A DNA stretch of 18,134 nucleotides from Flavobacteriales bacterium (GTDB lineage Bacteria > Bacteroidota > Bacteroidia > Flavobacteriales_D > Crocinitomicaceae), in contig CANHBA010000025.1 of NCBI GenBank assembly GCA_947458985.1, forward strand, positions 1 through 18,134, written 5' to 3'. Of this stretch, positions 15,001 to 18,134 are shown piece after piece. Both the position numbers and the translations under genes were made by a program. The stretch's first letter is position 1, and each line of letters begins with the position of its first letter. The notes beneath the pieces are model-generated. The model made no database searches. It saw only the letters and a list, made by a program, of their open reading frames with translations, and was not told the origin of the DNA.

Positions 15001-16451
15001 TCTTTTTGCTCGACGTAGTAGGTGTTGTTGGTGGCAACGAGCTTCACCTCATGCTTTTGGGCGAGGTCTTGGAGCAGCGGATTGAGTCTTTCTTCTACTT
15101 CTAAGCCATGACGACCAATTTCAATGTAGAAGTCGGATCCAAATTGGTCCTTCCACCAAAGCAAGGCTTCTTCGGCCTGACGCTCTCCCACATTGAGTAA
15201 CAAACTTGGAATTTCTCCGTATAAGTTGCCGCTCAGGATAATGAGCTCTTCTTTGTATTTTGAGAGGATATCTTTGTCTATGCGCGGCACGTAATACATG
15301 CCCTGCGTATAGGCAATGGAGGCGAGTTTGATCAGGTTTTGATACCCACTTTTATTTTTGGCCAAACAAACGATTTGGTAACCGTTGTCTTTGACAGTTT
15401 TATCTTGGTGATTGCGACACACATTGAATTCGCAACCAATTATCGGAAGGATTTCTTGCCCTTCGAAGGCTTCTCCTTTTTCTTCGGCTTCAGCACGGGC
15501 TGCTTTTATTTTAGCATTGTGAGCTGCGGCCATTTTTTCGAACTGAAACGCAGCCATCATGTTGCCGGTATCGGTGAGGGCAACTGCCGGCTGGCCCAAG
15601 GCAACCGCTTTTTGAATGAGCGCACCTACCTCAGCGGTAGATTGCAAAATGGAGTACTGGGTATGGTTGTGTAAGTGCGCAAAAACCAAACCCTCTGTAT
15701 CCAAATCTTGAATGGGCTTAGGAACAGGCGGGCTTTGTGCGGGCCTTTTAGCAGCGCGAATTTTATCGCTTTCGGCTTTTAAATTGACATGCTGAAGTCC
15801 GATTTTTTGAATGGGCGCCGGATTGAGCGTCTGAAAGGACTCGAAATAACCGGGCTCTTGTAGAATTTCATCTAAAGTGTAGTGCTCTTTGCGCAGTAAT
15901 TCTAAGAAGCAACGTGTAGTAGCCTCGACATCGGCGGTGGCATTGTGCGCTTCATTGAATGGCTCTCCAAATAAATGCTGATGAATTTCGGTGAGTGTAG
16001 GTAATTTAAATTTGCCGCCTCGGCCGCCTGGAATCTGACAAAGCAACGCACTGCGCTCTGTACAGGTATCTAGTACAGGCTTGACAAGTGGAGTTTCCTG
16101 GCCCAAACGAACAAACTCGCAACCCATTACATTGACATCGAATTTGAGGTTGTGACCCACCATAAAGTTGGCTTTTTGGAGGTCTTTTTGGAAGAGTTCA
16201 AGAACAGCGTGGAGGTCTTCACCTACGGCTTGGGCTAATTCTGTAGAGATGCCATGTACGCGCTCAGACTCGAATGGAATATTGAAACCATCTGGTCGAA
16301 TAATGAAATCTTTTTGAGCAACGAGCTCACCGGCTTCGTCGTGGAGTTGCCAAGCGAGCTGAACCACGCGTGGCCAGTTGTCTGTAGCGGTAATGGGCGC
16401 GTTGAAATCGCGCGGAAGGCCGGTGGTTTCGGTATCAAAAACAAGGTACAT
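12096..16451 (-). CDS. dnaE: DNA polymerase III alpha subunit with fused N-terminal DEDDh 3'-5' exonuclease
   Basis: The replicative polymerase; 1451 residues, longer than E. coli DnaE (1160) because of a fused proofreading domain. Residues 1-190 form a DnaQ-like exonuclease with Asp6, Glu8 (FDTETTG), Asp105 (NLKFDVN), His169 and Asp174 (EAHNATADVEAT). After a Pro-rich linker comes the PHP domain (257-480): HLHNHTQYS is kept, but TDTGN (Thr295) and ATNNTYY (Asn476, Tyr478) differ from the metal-binding TDHGN and ATNDxHY patterns. The polymerase core has VGPGRGSAAGSA, PDIDIDF with Asp687 and Asp689, and Asp853 in KMDFLGL, the expected catalytic triad. QHNMF (1215-1219) sits where E. coli DnaE has its clamp-binding QADMF. 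An OB fold follows (about 1285-1370). It is the last gene of the leftward run, 66 bases after the aminotransferase gene; a weak TAAATTTA box at 16474-16481 could give it its own promoter. Confidence 0.97.
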   Translation of the reverse strand: MYLVFDTETTGLPRDFNAPITATDNWPRVVQLAWQLHDEAGELVAQKDFIIRPDGFNIPFESERVHGISTELAQAVGEDLHAVLELFQKDLQKANFMVGHNLKFDVNVMGCEFVRLGQETPLVKPVLDTCTERSALLCQIPGGRGGKFKLPTLTEIHQHLFGEPFNEAHNATADVEATTRCFLELLRKEHYTLDEILQEPGYFESFQTLNPAPIQKIGLQHVNLKAESDKIRAAKRPAQSPPVPKPIQDLDTEGLVFAHLHNHTQYSILQSTAEVGALIQKAVALGQPAVALTDTGNMMAAFQFEKMAAAHNAKIKAARAEAEEKGEAFEGQEILPIIGCEFNVCRNHQDKTVKDNGYQIVCLAKNKSGYQNLIKLASIAYTQGMYYVPRIDKDILSKYKEELIILSGNLYGEIPSLLLNVGERQAEEALLWWKDQFGSDFYIEIGRHGLEVEERLNPLLQDLAQKHEVKLVATNNTYYVEQKDAVAHDVLLCVKDNELVETPKGRGRGFRYGLENDSYYMRSTQEMLALFSDVPDAIANISEIIGKCEPYGLAREVLLPAFDIPAEFVDAQDSLDGGKRGENAFLRYLTYEGAKKRYTTLTDEITERIDFELATIEKTGYPGYFLIVQDFCNAARQMGVSVGPGRGSAAGSAVAYCIGITNVDPIKYDLLFERFLNPDRVSMPDIDIDFDDEGRGRVIEYVINKYGANQVAQIITYGTMAAKSAIRDTSRVMNLPLPEADRLAKLIPDLSLRKLFTIPEPELIDKLRNQEAVTNAKELRRIYQGTDLQAQVLQKAMEIEGSVRNTGIHACGVIITPDDLTNFVPVATAKDSDMVCTQYDNSVAESAGLLKMDFLGLKTLTLIKDAVRLVKENRGIELDPDEFPIDDEATYALFQRGETVGIFQYESPGMQKHLKELKPTVFADLIAMNALYRPGPMEYIPSYCKRKHGDEPIVYDLPDCEEYLNETYGITVYQEQVMLLSQKLADFTKGEADTLRKAMGKKDRKVLDKMKPTFIERASAKGHPAPTLEKVWKDWEAFASYAFNKSHSTCYAWVAYQTAFLKANYPAEYMASVLSNNMSDIKQVSFFMEECRRMGIEVLGPDINESGFTFAVNTSGAIRFGLGAIRGMGSGPVEAIIEERKNNGPFVSIFDVTKRINLRLCNRRSFESLVYAGGFDSFKDTHRAQYFVADANGRTFLDAAIRFGASVQEQAQSSQHNMFGEATGTTMPAPTIPRAEEWPAIYKLNREKEVVGIFISGHPLDDYKVEISSFCTGTVAMLNDPAAFMGRDLLIAAIITTAEHRITKRGDAFGSLVIEDYQEAFKLNLFNESYLKFKHFMEPGTFVAIKGRIEVPRFRQYPEFVVHHIELLQELRDKRAKMLKLRFTAKQLDQIVIEQLHDLFEANPGTCQLHFTVFDPLDGIEVSLPSRSVKIQPSSQLFKELAKMDIQFKLN

Positions 16452-16517
16452 GACTGCAGTAAAAAGGGAACCTTAAATTTAGGGATTTCTGCAGCAGCGC
16501 CCGCCAATTGTTGAAAA

Positions 16518-17369
16518 CTATTGTGTGGCTTTTTCCCAAAAAGCATTGAGCAAAACAACCAATTTGCGCGAAATATTATTTTGGTAGCGCTTGGTGCGGT
16601 AACCACCCACCCAATTGACCCCGCGAATGGCATTGGTCAAGAAGATTTCGTCGGCGGCAAGTAAATGCTGCGGAAGCAATGCACTTTCGTAAACCTTGAT
16701 GCCATTTGCCAAAGCTAGATTAATAATTTGCATGCGCATGGTGCCCGCCAAGCAACCTTCTTCGAGGCCAGGCGTGTACAACACGCCATTGCTAATAATG
16801 AATACATTACAAGATGAAGATTCTAGGATTTGGCCACGGTAATCCGTTAGAAACATGTCGTCTAGACCTTTGGATTTGGCGTCAAGAGCAGCCATGACAT
16901 AAGGCAAGCCCATTTTGGTCTTGAAGTTGGACAAGAGATTTTTTTGAAGTTTCATCTCTTGATAGATATCGAGTTCTAGGCCGCGCGCATTGAGCTCAAA
17001 ATGATTGACCTCGTAAGGATACACCTCGATGTAGTAAGTGGCATCGTTGGCATCGGGTAAATAAGCGCCGCCGCTGATGCGGTCTAGTGACAAACGGCAG
17101 CGGCCACCTTCAGTGATGCCCGACAAGGCGCATAACTCCAAGATTTTTGCCTCAAAAAAGACGGTGCTATAGCTTGCCGACGGGCGCATGTGAATGGCTC
17201 GGGCGCCAGCCAGCAAGCGCAAAATGTGATTTTCGAGATTCAGTGGTTGACCATTGATGATGCGGATGCTTTCAAATACGCCATCGCCATAGAGGTGAGC
17301 GCGATTGCCTGGCAAGATGGTGGGTGCATCTCCGGCTAAAATTGATCCGTTGTTGTTAACGTAAAGCAT
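16518..17369 (-). CDS. class IV PLP-dependent aminotransferase (branched-chain/aminodeoxychorismate lyase-like)
   Basis: Fold-type IV enzymes act in branched-chain amino acid, D-amino acid or 4-aminobenzoate (PabC) metabolism. The 283-residue protein has the family landmarks: YGDGVFESIRI near the N-terminus, PLP lysine Lys150 in NFKTKMG, Glu183 in ESSSCNVFI, and the phosphate-binding loop GCLAGTMR (Thr210). Substrate cannot be fixed from this; PabC-like activity is plausible because many Bacteroidota carry such a gene without a separate clear pabC. I chose ATG 17369 (MLYVNNNG); an in-frame TTG at 17378 would add three residues. It lies 14 bases after the rhomboid stop and is probably cotranscribed with it and dnaE. 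Confidence 0.87.
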   Translation of the reverse strand: MLYVNNNGSILAGDAPTILPGNRAHLYGDGVFESIRIINGQPLNLENHILRLLAGARAIHMRPSASYSTVFFEAKILELCALSGITEGGRCRLSLDRISGGAYLPDANDATYYIEVYPYEVNHFELNARGLELDIYQEMKLQKNLLSNFKTKMGLPYVMAALDAKSKGLDDMFLTDYRGQILESSSCNVFIISNGVLYTPGLEEGCLAGTMRMQIINLALANGIKVYESALLPQHLLAADEIFLTNAIRGVNWVGGYRTKRYQNNISRKLVVLLNAFWEKATQ

Positions 17370-17383
17370 TGGAAACAAAACTT

Positions 17384-17989
17384 CTAATGAAACAAAGATG
17401 CAAAAAATTGCGCATAGCCGGGTATAAAAAACAACACAAATAATATACCGACAAGCGCACCTGAAATATGTGCGTCGTGCGCAATACCTGTATTGCCTTT
17501 TCGAAAAGCGTAATATTCAATCAGTAAGTAAACTGGGCCAAAAATGTAAGCTGGAATTGGAATCGGGATGAACATGAGCATGAGGCCTTGCGTAGGGTGC
17601 GCAGCGATAAAAGCAAAAAGCACAGCGGTAACGGCTCCAGATGCACCCAAACTGCGGTAACCCGGCTGATCCTGATGTTTGTAATACGAATAAAGTGTGG
17701 CAAATAAGCCCCCCATGAGATATAGCGCCAAGAAATAATAAACCCCTTTAATGGATCCAAAAAGCAGACTGTATTCTTGAAAAAGAAAATCTCCAATAAA
17801 ATAGAGTGTCATCATGTTGAAAACCAAATGCGACCAGTCTAGGTGCACGGCCATATGCGTAAAAAAGCGAGGCCACTCCCCATTGTGCTTGACGCGATAA
17901 GGATTAAAAAGCATGCGGTCGTGAAAGACCGGGTTTTGAAAACCTTGCCAAGAAATAACTGCGGTGAGTAATATGAGGCCTATAACCAT
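17384..17989 (-). CDS. rhomboid family intramembrane serine protease
   Basis: Cleaves membrane proteins within the bilayer. The 201-residue protein has about six hydrophobic segments and the rhomboid motifs in order: HLVFNMM (His54-x3-Asn58) in the second helix, GASGAV with nucleophile Ser117, and HDAHISGALVG with catalytic His174. The His-Asn and GxSG plus late His set indicates an active protease. The stretch FNPYRVKHNGEWPRFFTH is familiar from Bacteroidota rhomboids. I chose ATG 17989 (MVIGLILLTAV), which begins at the first membrane helix; the frame is open further upstream (for example a TTG at 18052) but that would run through the start of the divergent gene. It heads the leftward run rhomboid-aminotransferase-dnaE. 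The substrate is unknown. Confidence 0.93.
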   Translation of the reverse strand: MVIGLILLTAVISWQGFQNPVFHDRMLFNPYRVKHNGEWPRFFTHMAVHLDWSHLVFNMMTLYFIGDFLFQEYSLLFGSIKGVYYFLALYLMGGLFATLYSYYKHQDQPGYRSLGASGAVTAVLFAFIAAHPTQGLMLMFIPIPIPAYIFGPVYLLIEYYAFRKGNTGIAHDAHISGALVGILFVLFFIPGYAQFFASLFH

Positions 17990-17990
17990 G

Positions 17991-18020
17991 GTTGAATACA
18001 AAGTTTTAACTACATTCAAC
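17991..18020. repeat. 7-bp inverted repeat in the divergent promoter region
   Basis: GTTGAAT (17991-17997) and ATTCAAC (18014-18020) are perfect reverse complements 16 bases apart, filling most of the 46-base gap between the rhomboid start and the rightward ATG at 18036. Between them the minus strand reads AAACTTTG (18006-17999), seven of eight to TAnnTTTG, 9 bases before the rhomboid ATG. It could be an operator for a divergent promoter; chance is not excluded. Confidence 0.35.
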
Positions 18021-18035
18021 GAAAATAAGCATAAT

Positions 18036-18134
18036 ATGAAGCTAACGGACAACAGCCCCGTTTTTGACGCCTCTGAGGCCGTCTGGATGTTTGTTGGCGA
18101 TCTGAACGGCGCCCTGTTAGGTGCTTACCTCATG
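18036..18134 (+). CDS. start of an unrecognised gene, cut by the right edge
   Basis: An ATG at 18036 opens 33 codons without a stop up to the last base. The protein begins MKLTDNSPVFDASEAVW and continues with a mildly hydrophobic stretch (MFVGDLNGALLGAYLM). It is divergent from the rhomboid gene with a 46-base gap holding an inverted repeat. I do not recognise the family, and 33 residues are too few to assign one. The opposite strand in this stretch has only the upstream extension of the rhomboid frame, which makes a rightward gene the better reading. Hypothetical, 5' end only. Confidence 0.5.
   Translation, partial: MKLTDNSPVFDASEAVWMFVGDLNGALLGAYLM

Noticed and set aside
16454..16494. CTGCAG twice (16454-16459, 16489-16494) around a TAAATTTA box upstream of dnaE, as an operator.
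   Set aside because: CTGCAG is a self-palindromic 6-mer common by chance, and the arms show no further similarity. Only the weak -7-like box is noted, under dnaE.
18052..18054. An upstream TTG start giving a longer rhomboid protein.
   Set aside because: The added residues are not part of the rhomboid fold, ATG 17989 starts at the first membrane helix, and the TTG lies inside the divergent open frame.

Overview
The window looks like a chromosomal segment of a member of the Bacteroidota, most likely in or near Flavobacteriales. Several signs agree. Four exact matches to the Bacteroidota -7 promoter consensus TAnnTTTG lie 4 to 25 bases before start codons. The replicative DNA polymerase carries an N-terminal DEDDh exonuclease, as in this phylum. 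The carotenoid, threonine dehydrogenase and homogentisate dioxygenase proteins are of the types I associate with flavobacteria. Base composition appears moderate (an impression, not computed). No tRNA, rRNA, CRISPR array, insertion sequence or prophage gene was seen. Genes are tightly packed and no gene-free stretch exceeds about 115 bases.

Layout. (1) 1-2151, minus: the tyrosine catabolic pair hmgA-hppD; hppD runs off the left edge. (2) 2251-3186, plus, divergent: an SDR-type L-threonine 3-dehydrogenase. Each direction has its own -7 element in the 99-base gap. (3) 3302-8822, plus: a compact seven-gene run of ECF sigma factor, crtI, crtB, idi, a 6-pyruvoyl-tetrahydropterin synthase homologue, a class I CPD photolyase and a PrxQ/BCP peroxiredoxin. 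Gaps run from +9 to -14 bases, and an AT-rich region with paired TTGTTTAA half-sites precedes it. (4) 8812-9339, minus: a YceI-like lipid-binding protein, convergent with and overlapping the peroxiredoxin gene. (5) 9448-12021, plus: an outer-membrane-barrel-like protein, a Nif3-family protein and a coiled-coil/C4 zinc-ribbon protein, closed by a bidirectional terminator. (6) 12096-17989, minus: rhomboid protease, class IV aminotransferase and the large exonuclease-DnaE fusion. (7) 18036 to the right edge: the start of an unrecognised divergent gene.

The most coherent functional unit is region 3. It joins carotenoid synthesis (quenching of singlet oxygen), precursor supply (Idi), DNA photorepair, peroxide removal and a dedicated sigma factor, so I read it as a light/photo-oxidative stress operon. 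The pterin enzyme in it could feed phenylalanine hydroxylase, upstream of the hppD/hmgA pathway, or supply a photolyase chromophore.

The less obvious signals are regulatory: the operator-like array before the sigma gene; an Fnr-type box placed about -41.5 from the predicted yceI start; a perfect intrinsic terminator for yceI buried in the coding sequence of the convergent peroxiredoxin gene; and a promoter predicting a leaderless mRNA for the barrel gene. Most protein families here are well known. Any novelty lies in their arrangement and control.
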